A DNA stretch of 64,000 bases, from assembly GCA_963781025.1 (NCBI GenBank), contig CAWADU010000003.1, positions 1,736,001 to 1,800,000 of the forward strand, given 5' to 3'. Both the position numbers and the translations under genes were made by a program. The notes under the pieces were generated by a model. It saw only the letters and a list, made by a program, of their open reading frames with translations, was not told where the DNA came from and searched no databases. Of the stretch, positions 54,769 to 63,850 are shown one piece after another (position 1 is the stretch's first letter; each line of letters starts with the position of its first letter). This DNA is from Tardibacter sp963781025. Its GTDB lineage: Bacteria; Pseudomonadota; Alphaproteobacteria; Sphingomonadales; Sphingomonadaceae.

Positions 54769-54957
54769 ATAGATAGCCTCCATCTGCGTGGCGCCTGAAG
54801 CATATATGGGATGCGCACGGCAAAGACGACCCCCAAGGCATCGACGCTGCGAGGACGGAGGAATTTTCGGCGATTCGATCGAAAGCCTCGAAAGAGGATC
54901 AAACCCCGTCCAGAATTCGTTCGCGGCACATGCGTGGTTCGAGGTAGAATCTCATCG

Positions 54958-55482
54958 ATGCGCATTTATCCTGTGGTGGCGGCCGGGCTGTTGACGCTTA
55001 ACTGGGGTGACCCGGCCCTGGCGGACGAAATCTGGCTGGGTGCGTACAGGCATGATGTGGCTCCGTTCACGCACGAATATGAATCAGGTGCGGATATCAA
55101 GGCGGGGTGGCGCGGGAATCCGATAAAAGACCTGCACGTCATCGGCGAACCCTCGCCCTATGCCCTGGCGTCCGCCAATCTTCAGGGCGGCACCGACTAT
55201 GCTGCTGTCGGGCTGAGTTGGCATCTGGGCACGCGAATCTATGCGCGACCGGGAATCGGTATCGCCATTCACGACGGGCCCTCATTAAAAGTCCGGCGCG
55301 GCCGTCGCGTCGACCTCGGCTCAAGGGTACTGTTCGAACCGGAATTGGCTGTGGGCTGGCGGATTGCCAGCACATTCAATCTGGAAATTTCCTGGATCCA
55401 CCTCAGCCACGCGCGATTGTTCAGTGGTCAAAATCCCGGCCTCAATTCACTGGGCTTGAGAGCCGTCTACCACCTTCCTTGA
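54958..55482 (+). CDS. PagL-like acyloxyacyl hydrolase, catalytic Glu replaced
   Basis: 174 residues. A signal peptide (MRIYPVVAAGLLTLNW... ALADE, cleavage near 23) precedes an outer-membrane beta-barrel of the lipid A 3-O-deacylase type. The C-terminal HLSHA (H148, S150) and NPGL align with the PagL active-site His-x-Ser and the NPGxE segment. The Glu position is Asn (N163). So it is either inactive, or it uses another acid. The start ATG 54958 gives the signal peptide; the frame is open upstream to 54811. Confidence 0.75.
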   Translation: MRIYPVVAAGLLTLNWGDPALADEIWLGAYRHDVAPFTHEYESGADIKAGWRGNPIKDLHVIGEPSPYALASANLQGGTDYAAVGLSWHLGTRIYARPGIGIAIHDGPSLKVRRGRRVDLGSRVLFEPELAVGWRIASTFNLEISWIHLSHARLFSGQNPGLNSLGLRAVYHLP

Positions 55483-55586
55483 ACCAACTGCGCTCCCCAT
55501 AAAAAGACTTCAAGTTCAACCTAAGGCCCGATAGAGCGGTTGCCTTGGATAAAATGACCAATAACAAATCGAAATGCGCTGGATCG

Positions 55587-56882
55587 ATGAACATTGACGA
55601 CAAAAAAATTGCGGTAGTCGGCCTTGGCTATGTTGGCCTTCCGCTGGCGGTGGAATTTGGCAAGTCACGCTCCGTCATTGGCTTTGACACCAACCCTTCC
55701 AGAATAACCGAATTGAAGGCTGGCAAGGACACCACCCTTGAGGTGACACCGGACAATCTCGCGACAGCGTCGCATTTGTCCTTCAGCAGCGATCCGGCAA
55801 TGCTCGAGCAGTGCGGCATTTTCATCGTAACCGTGCCGACGCCGATCGACCAGGCCAATCGGCCAAATCTGACTCCCCTGATCCGAGCCAGCGAGACGGT
55901 CGGCAAGGCCGTACGGCCCGGGGCGCTCGTCATCTATGAATCCACCGTCTTTCCGGGATGCACCGAGGAAGTGTGTGTCCCCGTCCTTGAGAAATATTCC
56001 GGCCTGAAGTTCAATCAGGACTTCTTCTGCGGTTATAGCCCGGAACGCATCAATCCCGGCGACAAGGTGAATACGCTCACCAATATCCGCAAGATCACCA
56101 GCGGTTCCACCCCGGAAGCCGCCGCTGCCGTGGACCGGCTCTATGCCACGATCATCACCGCCGGCACCTTTGCGGCAACCAGTCTGCGCGTGGCCGAGGC
56201 GGCGAAGGTCATCGAGAACACTCAGCGTGATCTCAATATCGCACTGGTCAACGAGCTATCTGTTATCTTCGACAGGCTAGGTATCGACACCACCGAGGTG
56301 TTGGAAGCCGCCGGCAGCAAATGGAATTTCCTGCCATTCCGGCCTGGCATGGTCGGCGGCCACTGCATTGGCGTGGATCCCTATTATTTGACGCACAAGG
56401 CCGAGGAGGTCGGCTATCACCCGCAGGTTATCCTGGCCGGCCGCCGGATCAACGACAACATGGGCCGCTACGTGGCGCGCAACCTCATTAAATTGATGCT
56501 AAAAAACGGCATCGACGTTCCGCGCAGCACGGTCGGGGTAATGGGTGTCACCTTCAAGGAAAATTGCCCCGACATCCGCAATAGCAAGGTCGTGGACCTA
56601 ATCCGAGAACTTCAGAACTGGAATGTCAGCGTCGTGGTGACAGATCCTTGGGCGGACGCCGAGGAATTTGCCCAGGAATATGGCCTGAAGCTTGGCGGCA
56701 TAGATAATCAAAATGCGGTCGATGCACTGGTCGTGGCGGTCGGCCACAGTGAATATCGCGCTCTCGCGCCTGATGAGCTGCGCGCTCTCTGCAAAGGAGA
56801 CAAGCCGGTGCTGGCTGACGTCAAGGCTCTGTATGATCGGCACAGGGCGGCAGAGGCTGGCTTTACCGTATTCCGCCTTTGA
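55587..56882 (+). CDS. UDP-N-acetyl-hexosamine 6-dehydrogenase, TviB/WbpO type
   Basis: 431 residues. Three-domain UDP-sugar dehydrogenase: Rossmann IAVVGLGYVGLPLAVEFGKS, central domain, and the catalytic Cys C260 in GGHCIGVDPYYLTHKA. FKENCPDIRNSKV in the C-terminal domain is typical of TviB. It oxidises UDP-GlcNAc or UDP-GalNAc to the uronic acid using two NAD+. The start taken is ATG 55587; 55545 is open but adds a basic tail. It is the first gene of the polysaccharide locus. Confidence 0.9.
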   Translation: MNIDDKKIAVVGLGYVGLPLAVEFGKSRSVIGFDTNPSRITELKAGKDTTLEVTPDNLATASHLSFSSDPAMLEQCGIFIVTVPTPIDQANRPNLTPLIRASETVGKAVRPGALVIYESTVFPGCTEEVCVPVLEKYSGLKFNQDFFCGYSPERINPGDKVNTLTNIRKITSGSTPEAAAAVDRLYATIITAGTFAATSLRVAEAAKVIENTQRDLNIALVNELSVIFDRLGIDTTEVLEAAGSKWNFLPFRPGMVGGHCIGVDPYYLTHKAEEVGYHPQVILAGRRINDNMGRYVARNLIKLMLKNGIDVPRSTVGVMGVTFKENCPDIRNSKVVDLIRELQNWNVSVVVTDPWADAEEFAQEYGLKLGGIDNQNAVDALVVAVGHSEYRALAPDELRALCKGDKPVLADVKALYDRHRAAEAGFTVFRL

Positions 56883-57020
56883 TCAAATGCTATTAGAGGG
56901 ACTCGCTTCGCGGAATGGACCCCCAATCCTGGTCATAAGTTGCGACCCACCAGGAAAATAGGCTTCGCCCGGGCCTGCAGGGAAACCGTCTTCCGGGAAA
57001 TGTAGTTAGGTGGAGGTAAG

Positions 57021-58076
57021 ATGCTTCGTCATGCAGTAGTCACGGACCGGAAAATCCGGGCAGCAATCGTTGGTTGCGGCCGCATTTCCAAGAACCACTT
57101 CGGGTCGGTGGAGACGCACGCTGGAGAAATCGAGCTGGTGGCGATCTGCGACACCGATCCGGCGAGTTTGCAGGCGCACAGCGAAAAATACCGGGTCGAG
57201 GGGTATGCCAGCCTTGAAGAGATGTTGAAGCAGGAGACGCTGGACCTCGTCGTTCTGTGCACCCCGAGCGGCATTCATCCGGACCAAGCTGTGCTTGCGG
57301 CCCGTTATGGCGTTCACGTCATGACCGAAAAGCCCATGGCTACACGCTGGCATGACGGTGTCCGCATGGTGAAAGCATGCGATGAGGCCGGCGTGCGTCT
57401 CTTCGTCGTCAAGCAGAACCGCCGGAACACGACCCTTCAGCTGCTCAAACGCGCGATTAACGAAAAACGCTTCGGCAAGATCCACATGGTCCACCTCAAC
57501 GTCTTCTGGACGCGGCCGCAGTCCTATTACGATCAGGCGAGTTGGCGCGGCACCTGGGAATTCGACGGCGGGGCCTTCATGAATCAGGCCAGCCATTACG
57601 TCGATCTTCTCGACTGGCTTATCGGCCCGGTCGATAAGGTGCAGGCGATGATGAGCACGACCCGTGACATCGAGGTGGAGGACACCGGGGTGCTGAACGT
57701 GCGCTGGCGCAACGGCGCGCTCGGTTCGATGAGCGTTACCACGCTTACCTACCCGCAAAATCTGGAGGGCAGCATCACCATCCTGGGCGAAAAGGGCACA
57801 GTGCGCATCGGCGGCGTCGCAGTGAACGACATTCAGATCTGGAACTTCGAGGAACCCTGCGACTACGACACGCAGGTCAAAACAGCGAATTACGAGACCA
57901 CCTCGGTCTATGGCTTCGGCCATCCGGTATACTATAAAAATGTGATCGACGTTCTGCGCGGGGAGGCGGAACCCGAAACCGACGGCCGCGAAGGATTGAA
58001 ATCCCTGGAACTTCTGATCGCCGCCTATTTGTCGGCGCGCGATGGCAAGACCGTTTCGTTGCCGCTTGAATATTGA
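57021..58076 (+). CDS. WbpB/WlbA-like UDP-GlcNAcA 3-dehydrogenase (Gfo/Idh/MocA)
   Basis: 351-residue Gfo/Idh/MocA oxidoreductase with a Rossmann start (IRAAIVGCGRISKNHFGSVE), TEKPMATRW, QNRRNTTLQLLKRA and FMNQASHYVDLLDWLIGP. These match WbpB/WlbA, which oxidise C3 of UDP-N-acetylglucosaminuronate before transamination by WbpE. A strong GGAGG lies upstream of ATG 57021. Confidence 0.9.
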   Translation: MLRHAVVTDRKIRAAIVGCGRISKNHFGSVETHAGEIELVAICDTDPASLQAHSEKYRVEGYASLEEMLKQETLDLVVLCTPSGIHPDQAVLAARYGVHVMTEKPMATRWHDGVRMVKACDEAGVRLFVVKQNRRNTTLQLLKRAINEKRFGKIHMVHLNVFWTRPQSYYDQASWRGTWEFDGGAFMNQASHYVDLLDWLIGPVDKVQAMMSTTRDIEVEDTGVLNVRWRNGALGSMSVTTLTYPQNLEGSITILGEKGTVRIGGVAVNDIQIWNFEEPCDYDTQVKTANYETTSVYGFGHPVYYKNVIDVLRGEAEPETDGREGLKSLELLIAAYLSARDGKTVSLPLEY

Positions 58077-58128
58077 TGCGGCCCGCCAGCACCTGAAAAA
58101 GCCCTCCGTGGCTTGAAAGGACGACGCC

Positions 58129-58704
58129 ATTTTCATCCATACTACCGCCATCGTCGATGACGGAGCTGTCGTTGGCACAGGCACGCGCATCTGGCACTGG
58201 GTGCATGTCTGCGGCGAGGCCCAGATCGGTGCAGGCTGCTCACTGGGGCAGAATGTGTTCGTCGGCAACGACGTCGTTATCGGCGACAATGTCAAGATCC
58301 AGAACAACGTCAGCGTCTACGATGCCGTCACTCTGGAGGACGATGTCTTCTGTGGGCCAAGCATGGTGTTCACCAACGTCTACAACCCGCGCAGCGCAGT
58401 CGGGCGGAAAAGTGAATACAAGCGCACGATTGTGAAGAAGGGCGCGACGCTGGGGGCTAATTGCACGATCGTCTGCGGGGTCACGATTGGCGAATATGCC
58501 TTCGTGGCCGCTGGCGGGGTGGTCAACAGGAATGTCAAGCCCTATGCCCTCATGGCAGGCGTGCCGGCCCGGCAGATCGGCTGGATGAGCCAATACGGCG
58601 AACGGCTGGCCCTGCCGCTGGACGGCCGGGGGGAAACGACTTGCCCGACGACGGGAATGAAATACAGGCTGCGCAACGGCGAGGTAACATGTCACCCGCA
58701 ATGA
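58129..58704 (+). CDS. WbpD-like UDP-sugar 3-N-acetyltransferase, probable ATT start
   Basis: 191 residues of left-handed parallel beta-helix hexapeptide repeats (GTRIWHWVHVCGEAQIGAG, IQNNVSVYDAVTLEDDVFCGPSMVFTN, ANCTIVCGVTIGEYAFVAAGG). A C-terminal GVPARQIGWMS region matches WbpD, which acetylates the 3-amine of the sugar made by WbpB/WbpE. No ATG, GTG or TTG is in frame between the upstream stop (58114-58116) and 58201. ATT 58129 sits seven bases after AAAGGA and gives the usual WbpD length and N-terminus (IHTTAIVDDGA). Confidence 0.85.
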   Translation: MFIHTTAIVDDGAVVGTGTRIWHWVHVCGEAQIGAGCSLGQNVFVGNDVVIGDNVKIQNNVSVYDAVTLEDDVFCGPSMVFTNVYNPRSAVGRKSEYKRTIVKKGATLGANCTIVCGVTIGEYAFVAAGGVVNRNVKPYALMAGVPARQIGWMSQYGERLALPLDGRGETTCPTTGMKYRLRNGEVTCHPQ

Positions 58705-59810
58705 TCCCATTCATCGACCTGAAGGCGCAATATGAGGCGCTGAAGCCGCAAATCCAGGCGCGCATCAACCGCGTGCTCGACCACGGCCAGTACATTATGG
58801 GGCCCGAGGTGCGCGAACTGGAGGAGCGGCTCGAAAGCTATACCGACGCCCGCCATTGCATCACCGTCGCCAGCGGCACCGAGGCGCTGCTGATCAGCCT
58901 GATGGCCTTGGGCGTGAAGCCAGGTGACGAGATCATCACCACGCCTTTCACCTTTGTCGCCACGGTGGAGGTCATCGCACTGCTCGGTGCCACGCCAGTT
59001 TTCGTCGATATTGAGCCTGATAGCTGCAACATCGATCCCACATATATCGAGGCGGCGATTACCGAGCGAACGCGCGCGATTATGCCTGTCAGCCTTTACG
59101 GCCAGCCAGCCGATATGGATGAGATCAACGCCATCGCCGTCCGCCATGGCGGTATTCCAGTGATCGAGGATGCCGCTCAAAGCTTTGGTGCGGAATATAA
59201 GGGTCGAAAGAGCTGCAACCTGTCCACCATCGGCTGCACCAGCTTTTTCCCCAGCAAGCCGCTTGGCTGTTATGGCGACGGTGGCGCCATCTTCACCAAC
59301 GACGATGCCATTGCACAGGCGTGCCGCGAAATCCGTGTCCATGGCCAGAGCCAGCGTTATGTGCATACGCGCATCGGGATCGGAGGACGCATGGATACGC
59401 TTCAATGCGCGGTGGTGCTTGCCAAGCTTGGCCGCTTCGACTGGGAAGTCGATCGGCGCATAGAAGTCGGCGCGCGTTACAACAGCCTGCTTGATGCGGC
59501 CGGCATAACTCGCGTGGTGCAGCGGGCCGACCGCACCAGCGTCTTCGCGCAGTACACGCTTTTTGCGGATGATCGGGCGGCGCTCCAGGCCGCGCTCAAC
59601 GAACGGGGCGTTCCGACGGCGGTGCACTACCCAGTGCCGCTAAACCAGCAGCCGGCCTATCGCGACCTTTGCGCCCCAGATAATACGCCGGTTTCCGCGG
59701 CGGCGGCAGGAAAGGTAATGAGCCTGCCGATGAGCGCTGAGCTGCGCCCAGAACAGCAGGACGCCGTTATGGAGGCGATTGCAGGGCACGTCGGTGCGTT
59801 GGTTGGCTGA
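58689..59810 (+). CDS. WbpE-like DegT/DnrJ/EryC1/StrS aminotransferase
   Basis: 373-residue PLP enzyme that aminates C3 of the WbpB product. IPFIDLKAQYEALKPQI, the ASGTEALLISL phosphate loop, EDAAQSFGAEYKG, and K190 in FFPSKPLGCYGDGG are the DegT-family landmarks. Starts at ATG 58689 (GAGG upstream) or ATG 58701, which overlaps the wbpD stop as ATGA. Confidence 0.9.
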   Translation: MSPAMIPFIDLKAQYEALKPQIQARINRVLDHGQYIMGPEVRELEERLESYTDARHCITVASGTEALLISLMALGVKPGDEIITTPFTFVATVEVIALLGATPVFVDIEPDSCNIDPTYIEAAITERTRAIMPVSLYGQPADMDEINAIAVRHGGIPVIEDAAQSFGAEYKGRKSCNLSTIGCTSFFPSKPLGCYGDGGAIFTNDDAIAQACREIRVHGQSQRYVHTRIGIGGRMDTLQCAVVLAKLGRFDWEVDRRIEVGARYNSLLDAAGITRVVQRADRTSVFAQYTLFADDRAALQAALNERGVPTAVHYPVPLNQQPAYRDLCAPDNTPVSAAAAGKVMSLPMSAELRPEQQDAVMEAIAGHVGALVG

Positions 59811-59826
59811 TCAGGCAGGAAAAGCG

Positions 59827-60954
59827 ATGGTCCCCTTCATTGATATCACCCGCACCGAGACCGGCTTCAGCGAGCGTTGGCTCGAGAAGGTTGCGGCGAT
59901 GACCGAAAAGGCGCAGTTCATCGGCGGTGCCGAAGTCGCCGCTCTTGAGGCGCGGCTGGCTGAAAGCGTCGGCGTCAGCCATGTCATCGGCTGCGCCAAT
60001 GGTACTGATGCCATCCAGCTGGCGTTGCGCGGGCTGGGCGTCGGCCGGGGCGATGTCGTGCTGGTGCCCGACATGACCTTCTGGGCCAGCTTCGAGGCGG
60101 TGGTCAATGTCAATGCCGATCCGGTGACCGTCAACTCGTCACGCGCCGATGGCGGTGTCGATCTGGCAGCCTTCGAGCAGGCATTGGTCGAAGCCAGGCC
60201 AAAGGCCGCGATCATTGCGCATCTGTATGGCTGGGGCTCAAACCATCTTGCCGATTTGCGCGCGCTGTGCGCCAGCCACGGCGTCCACCTCGTCGAGGAC
60301 GGAGCGCAGAGCTTCGGCACGAGCTGGCGGGGCGAATCAATTTATACCGGGGCACAGGTCGCAACCACCTCCTTCTATCCGGCCAAGGTGCTTGGCGCGG
60401 CAGGGGACGGTGGGGCGGTATTCACTAAAGACACGGACCTCGCCGACCGTGTCCGCCGGCTCGCCAATCACGGCCGAACCTCTCATTATGGCTATGGCGA
60501 CGTCGGCTGGAACTCCCGTCTCGATGCGCTCCAGGCAGCCTATCTCGACATCTCACTCGATTATCTCGACGCCCGCATCGCTTCGCGCCGCGCCAGCGCC
60601 CGCTACTATCGCAAGCATCTGAGCGCGCTAGGATTGAATGCCATGGCAGTTCCCGCAGAATATGAGGAGAATGGCTACTGCAACGTCGCGCTGGTGGCCG
60701 ACGCCACGCGTAAGAAGCAGATCGAAAAGACATTGAAAGACAATGGGATCGGTTTTGCCAATATTTATCCCGGTCCGATGTCGCGCCAGCCGGGCGCCGC
60801 GCCTTATCTTAAAGCCCATTTCGGAGGCGCCGCCGCGGCCGAGCTATGCGCTCAGGTGCTCAATCTGCCGCTGTTTCCTTATATGACGCAGGCGGAGCTT
60901 GATCTTGTACTCGCCGCGCTGCGCTCCGAACGAGCTGTCAGGAACGCGGCCTGA
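59827..60954 (+). CDS. Second DegT/DnrJ/EryC1/StrS sugar aminotransferase
   Basis: 375 residues with the same fold as its neighbour but clearly diverged: VPFIDITRTETGFSERW start, NGTDAIQLALRGL, EDGAQSFGTSW, and K187 in FYPAKVLGAAGDGG. It probably aminates a different keto-sugar nucleotide. Identity cannot be set from sequence alone. Spacing and overlaps tie it to the next two genes. Confidence 0.87.
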   Translation: MVPFIDITRTETGFSERWLEKVAAMTEKAQFIGGAEVAALEARLAESVGVSHVIGCANGTDAIQLALRGLGVGRGDVVLVPDMTFWASFEAVVNVNADPVTVNSSRADGGVDLAAFEQALVEARPKAAIIAHLYGWGSNHLADLRALCASHGVHLVEDGAQSFGTSWRGESIYTGAQVATTSFYPAKVLGAAGDGGAVFTKDTDLADRVRRLANHGRTSHYGYGDVGWNSRLDALQAAYLDISLDYLDARIASRRASARYYRKHLSALGLNAMAVPAEYEENGYCNVALVADATRKKQIEKTLKDNGIGFANIYPGPMSRQPGAAPYLKAHFGGAAAAELCAQVLNLPLFPYMTQAELDLVLAALRSERAVRNAA

Positions 60955-61451
60955 TGACCACATTCATCCACCCTTCCGCCCATGTCGATGCCGACGCCGC
61001 GATCGGCGAGGGATCGCGACTCTGGATCAATGTTCAGGTGCGCGAGGGCGCGCGGATCGGCCGCGAATGCATCATTTCCAAGGACGTCTATATGGATTGC
61101 CATGTTGAAATCGGGGATCGCTGCAAGGTGCAGAACGGCGTCTCTCTCTATCATGGCGTGACAGTCGGCGATGACGTGTTCATTGGCCCCAATGCCGCCT
61201 TCACCAATGACCGCGTCCCGCGCGCCTTCAACACCGACTGGCAGATCACCCCGACCCGCGTCGACAACGGCGCAAGCATCGGCGCCAACGCGACGATCGT
61301 TTGCGGCGTGACGATAGGCGAATATGCCATGGTCGCCGCCGGTAGCGTGGTCACGAAGGACGTGCCGCCCTATACGCTCGTCAAGGGCAACCCGGCCCGC
61401 CCCTGTGCGCGGATCGACCGCGAGGGCAACAGACTGGAAATCATCGAATGA
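60954..61451 (+). CDS. Second hexapeptide-repeat N-acyltransferase
   Basis: 165 residues of left-handed beta-helix repeats (SRLWINVQVREGARIG, CKVQNGVSLYHGVTVGDDVFIGP, ANATIVCGVTIGEYAMVAAGS). The size and repeat order match WbpD/QdtC-type 3-N-acyltransferases, shorter than its paralogue at 58129. The ATG shares a base with the aminotransferase stop (TGATG). Confidence 0.87.
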   Translation: MTTFIHPSAHVDADAAIGEGSRLWINVQVREGARIGRECIISKDVYMDCHVEIGDRCKVQNGVSLYHGVTVGDDVFIGPNAAFTNDRVPRAFNTDWQITPTRVDNGASIGANATIVCGVTIGEYAMVAAGSVVTKDVPPYTLVKGNPARPCARIDREGNRLEIIE

Positions 61452-62434
61452 CCGCCAAACTCAACCCGGTGCGGATCGGGCTTATCGGCCTTGGCAAGAT
61501 GGGGCAGAATCACTTGCGTGTTCTGTCGATGCTGCGCGGCGTGGAAATCGCTTTCGTATTCGACATGGACGGCGCGCATGCAAAACGCACGGCCGGTCAA
61601 TATGGTGTCGCCGATTGCTACGATCTGGACACGGCCGTCGAGGGCGTTGACGCGTTAGTCATTTGCACTCCCACAGTCACCCACGCCGATTACGTGACAC
61701 GCTTCGCGCACCGGGTGAAGGCGCTCTTCGTCGAGAAGCCGTTGGCACATTCGCTGGAGGCTGCACGGACGATTGAGCAGGCGGCACAGACGTATGGCAC
61801 GTTCATACAGGTGGGCTTCATCGAGCGCTTTAACCCCGCCGTAGTCGGACTGGAGCGGGTCCTCCGCGATGCTGAACGGGTGATCAACATCGATTTCACT
61901 CGCACAAATCGCCTGAGCTCTCGGATCACTGACGTCGACGTCGTGATGGATCTGATGATCCATGACATTGACTTGGCGCTTTATCTGAACGGTCCGGTCC
62001 ATGCAGTGACGGCGCAGGGTGTCCTGCACAAGGGCCTAATCGAGTTCGCATCGGTACAGCTGAGCCACGAAAATGGGCGCTTCTCGCGTTTGCTGTCAAG
62101 TCGTATCACCGAAAAGAAGATTCGGCTCATTGAAGCAACTTGTGATGATCGCTTTGTTGACTGCGATCTTCTACGAAAAGAAATACAAATTCACCGTCAA
62201 TCGGTAACCCAGCAAAGCGATTTCAGTTCCTATACAATAGTCTCTCAGCAAGAAACCATTGCAGTAGGGCAGCAAGAAGCGCTCTTAACCGAGATGCAGG
62301 CATTTGTGCAGGCAATCCGTGGTCGTGGGCACGATAATGCTGAAACACTTATTGCAGGTGTCAGGACCATCGCCATTGCGGAAGCAATTGTCGCAGACAT
62401 TATCCGAACTAATCAAGCTAATGCAAATATATAA
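61448..62434 (+). CDS. Second Gfo/Idh/MocA sugar oxidoreductase; composition changes within the gene
   Basis: 328 residues with Rossmann VRIGLIGLGKMGQNHLRVLS, VEKPLAHS and a FIERFNPA motif. It forms ATGA overlap with the acyltransferase, completing a second transaminase/acyltransferase/oxidoreductase triplet. The first two-thirds are GC-rich like the neighbours. From about 62090 the sequence becomes AT-rich with rarer codons, and this continues through the next gene, as if a recombination junction fell inside the gene. Confidence 0.87.
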   Translation: MTAKLNPVRIGLIGLGKMGQNHLRVLSMLRGVEIAFVFDMDGAHAKRTAGQYGVADCYDLDTAVEGVDALVICTPTVTHADYVTRFAHRVKALFVEKPLAHSLEAARTIEQAAQTYGTFIQVGFIERFNPAVVGLERVLRDAERVINIDFTRTNRLSSRITDVDVVMDLMIHDIDLALYLNGPVHAVTAQGVLHKGLIEFASVQLSHENGRFSRLLSSRITEKKIRLIEATCDDRFVDCDLLRKEIQIHRQSVTQQSDFSSYTIVSQQETIAVGQQEALLTEMQAFVQAIRGRGHDNAETLIAGVRTIAIAEAIVADIIRTNQANANI

Positions 62435-62548
62435 TTGCACGCAGTATAGAAATTTCACCAAAAATCAATTTTGATGGCCAAAACGATGCCATCCAGCCCA
62501 TATCCCAACTCGGGACACCGCCCATGAAAAAAATAAACGGATAATAAA

Positions 62549-63850
62549 ATGCGGATATTCGTTGGACCGGTCGAAGTGGCGGGTATTGGTACTGGACTGT
62601 GCACTGGCCTGATACAAATTGGACAAAGCGCACAATTAATTCTTTCACAAAGGCATGGATTTTCTTACCGCGGCACCAAAACCGCGCCATGGATTGCAAA
62701 TGCGTGGTCAATACTTGGGGATTTTTATGTTCGCTCGACAACAAACGGTCAACGCAGAAAAGTTTTGATCTGGATCACTTGGAAAGTATGGAGCGTTCTT
62801 GTTTTACTATGGTCCCTCTTCAGCTACGACGCTTTTATTTTCCTTTTTGGTACAACCATTACCAATACCCGCGCAGAGCTATGGATATATCGGATACTAC
62901 GCAAAAAGTTGATTTTTGTCTATCTCGGATCGGATGCGCGGCCGCCCTATATTAGTGGGCCGACAGCCTTTATCCCAGGCGGCGTTTCATCTGAAACTCT
63001 GGAGAAGCGCACACGCGTCATTAGCAGTCACGTAAAGCGGCATGAACGGGCCGGAATTTGTATTAATCTCCCATTTACCGCGCACTTTCACGAACGACCA
63101 TATATAAACTCTCTGTTTATCGGCGTGCCGCGCCTACTACCGATGGACGATCCTTATGAGGATACTACTGATCAGAATGGGTGTTCCAACCGACCAATTC
63201 GTATTCTGCATGGTCCGTCAGTTCCGCGCATCAAGGGGACCGCTGAAATAGAAAGGGTTATTGATAACTTAAAGTCAATAGGCCACGATCTGGAAATGAT
63301 CTTGATGCATGGCGTAGGCAACGCCAAAATGTTGGAAGAAATAAAAAAATGCGATCTCATTATAGATCAGGTTTATTCTGACCTTCCAATGTCGGTAATC
63401 GCCGCTGAGGGTGCCTTTTACGGCAAGCCCACCGTCGTGTCTGGATATGCGGCTTGCGAAATAACTAAATTTCCAGAATGGCCGCATCCTCCAACCCTAT
63501 TCGTTCATCCAGATGCTCTCGAAAGCGCTGTAGAATGCATGATAACTGACGCCTTGGCGCGGTCTGATCTTGGACGAAAAGCCCAGGCATTCATCCGCGA
63601 TGAATGGGCGCCGGCCATCGTTGCGGCAAGATATGTACGACTGCTCCAGGGCGACATCCCGGAGCAATGGTGGACAGAACCGCAGACTATCCATTACGCC
63701 CAGGGGTGTGGTATACCTGAAGATACCAGTCGTGCAGTCGTGCGGCAGCTCATTCAGGACTTCGGTGTCGAGGCTCTTTGCCTACAACACAATCCGCAAC
63801 TCGAACAGTTTATGCTTGCCTACGCGGAAACGGGGCCTGACGCACAATGA
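62549..63850 (+). CDS. Glycosyltransferase (probable GT4-like), AT-rich
   Basis: 433 residues. Starts MRIFVGPVEVAGIGTGL, has a Rossmann-type C-terminal half with IRILHGPSVPRIKGTAEIERVI, the CDLIIDQVYSDLPMSVIAAEGAFYGKPTVVSG region and nucleotide-binding-type geometry. Two hydrophobic stretches (about 73-92 and 98-115) sit in the N-terminal half. Family assignment is by pattern only. Its composition is clearly lower in GC than the cluster before 62 kb. The stop overlaps the next start. Confidence 0.7.
   Translation: MRIFVGPVEVAGIGTGLCTGLIQIGQSAQLILSQRHGFSYRGTKTAPWIANAWSILGDFYVRSTTNGQRRKVLIWITWKVWSVLVLLWSLFSYDAFIFLFGTTITNTRAELWIYRILRKKLIFVYLGSDARPPYISGPTAFIPGGVSSETLEKRTRVISSHVKRHERAGICINLPFTAHFHERPYINSLFIGVPRLLPMDDPYEDTTDQNGCSNRPIRILHGPSVPRIKGTAEIERVIDNLKSIGHDLEMILMHGVGNAKMLEEIKKCDLIIDQVYSDLPMSVIAAEGAFYGKPTVVSGYAACEITKFPEWPHPPTLFVHPDALESAVECMITDALARSDLGRKAQAFIRDEWAPAIVAARYVRLLQGDIPEQWWTEPQTIHYAQGCGIPEDTSRAVVRQLIQDFGVEALCLQHNPQLEQFMLAYAETGPDAQ

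Noticed and set aside
55483..55586. Integrase, IS or tRNA attachment site at the polysaccharide locus edge
   Set aside because: No transposase frame, terminal repeats or tRNA is visible on either side.
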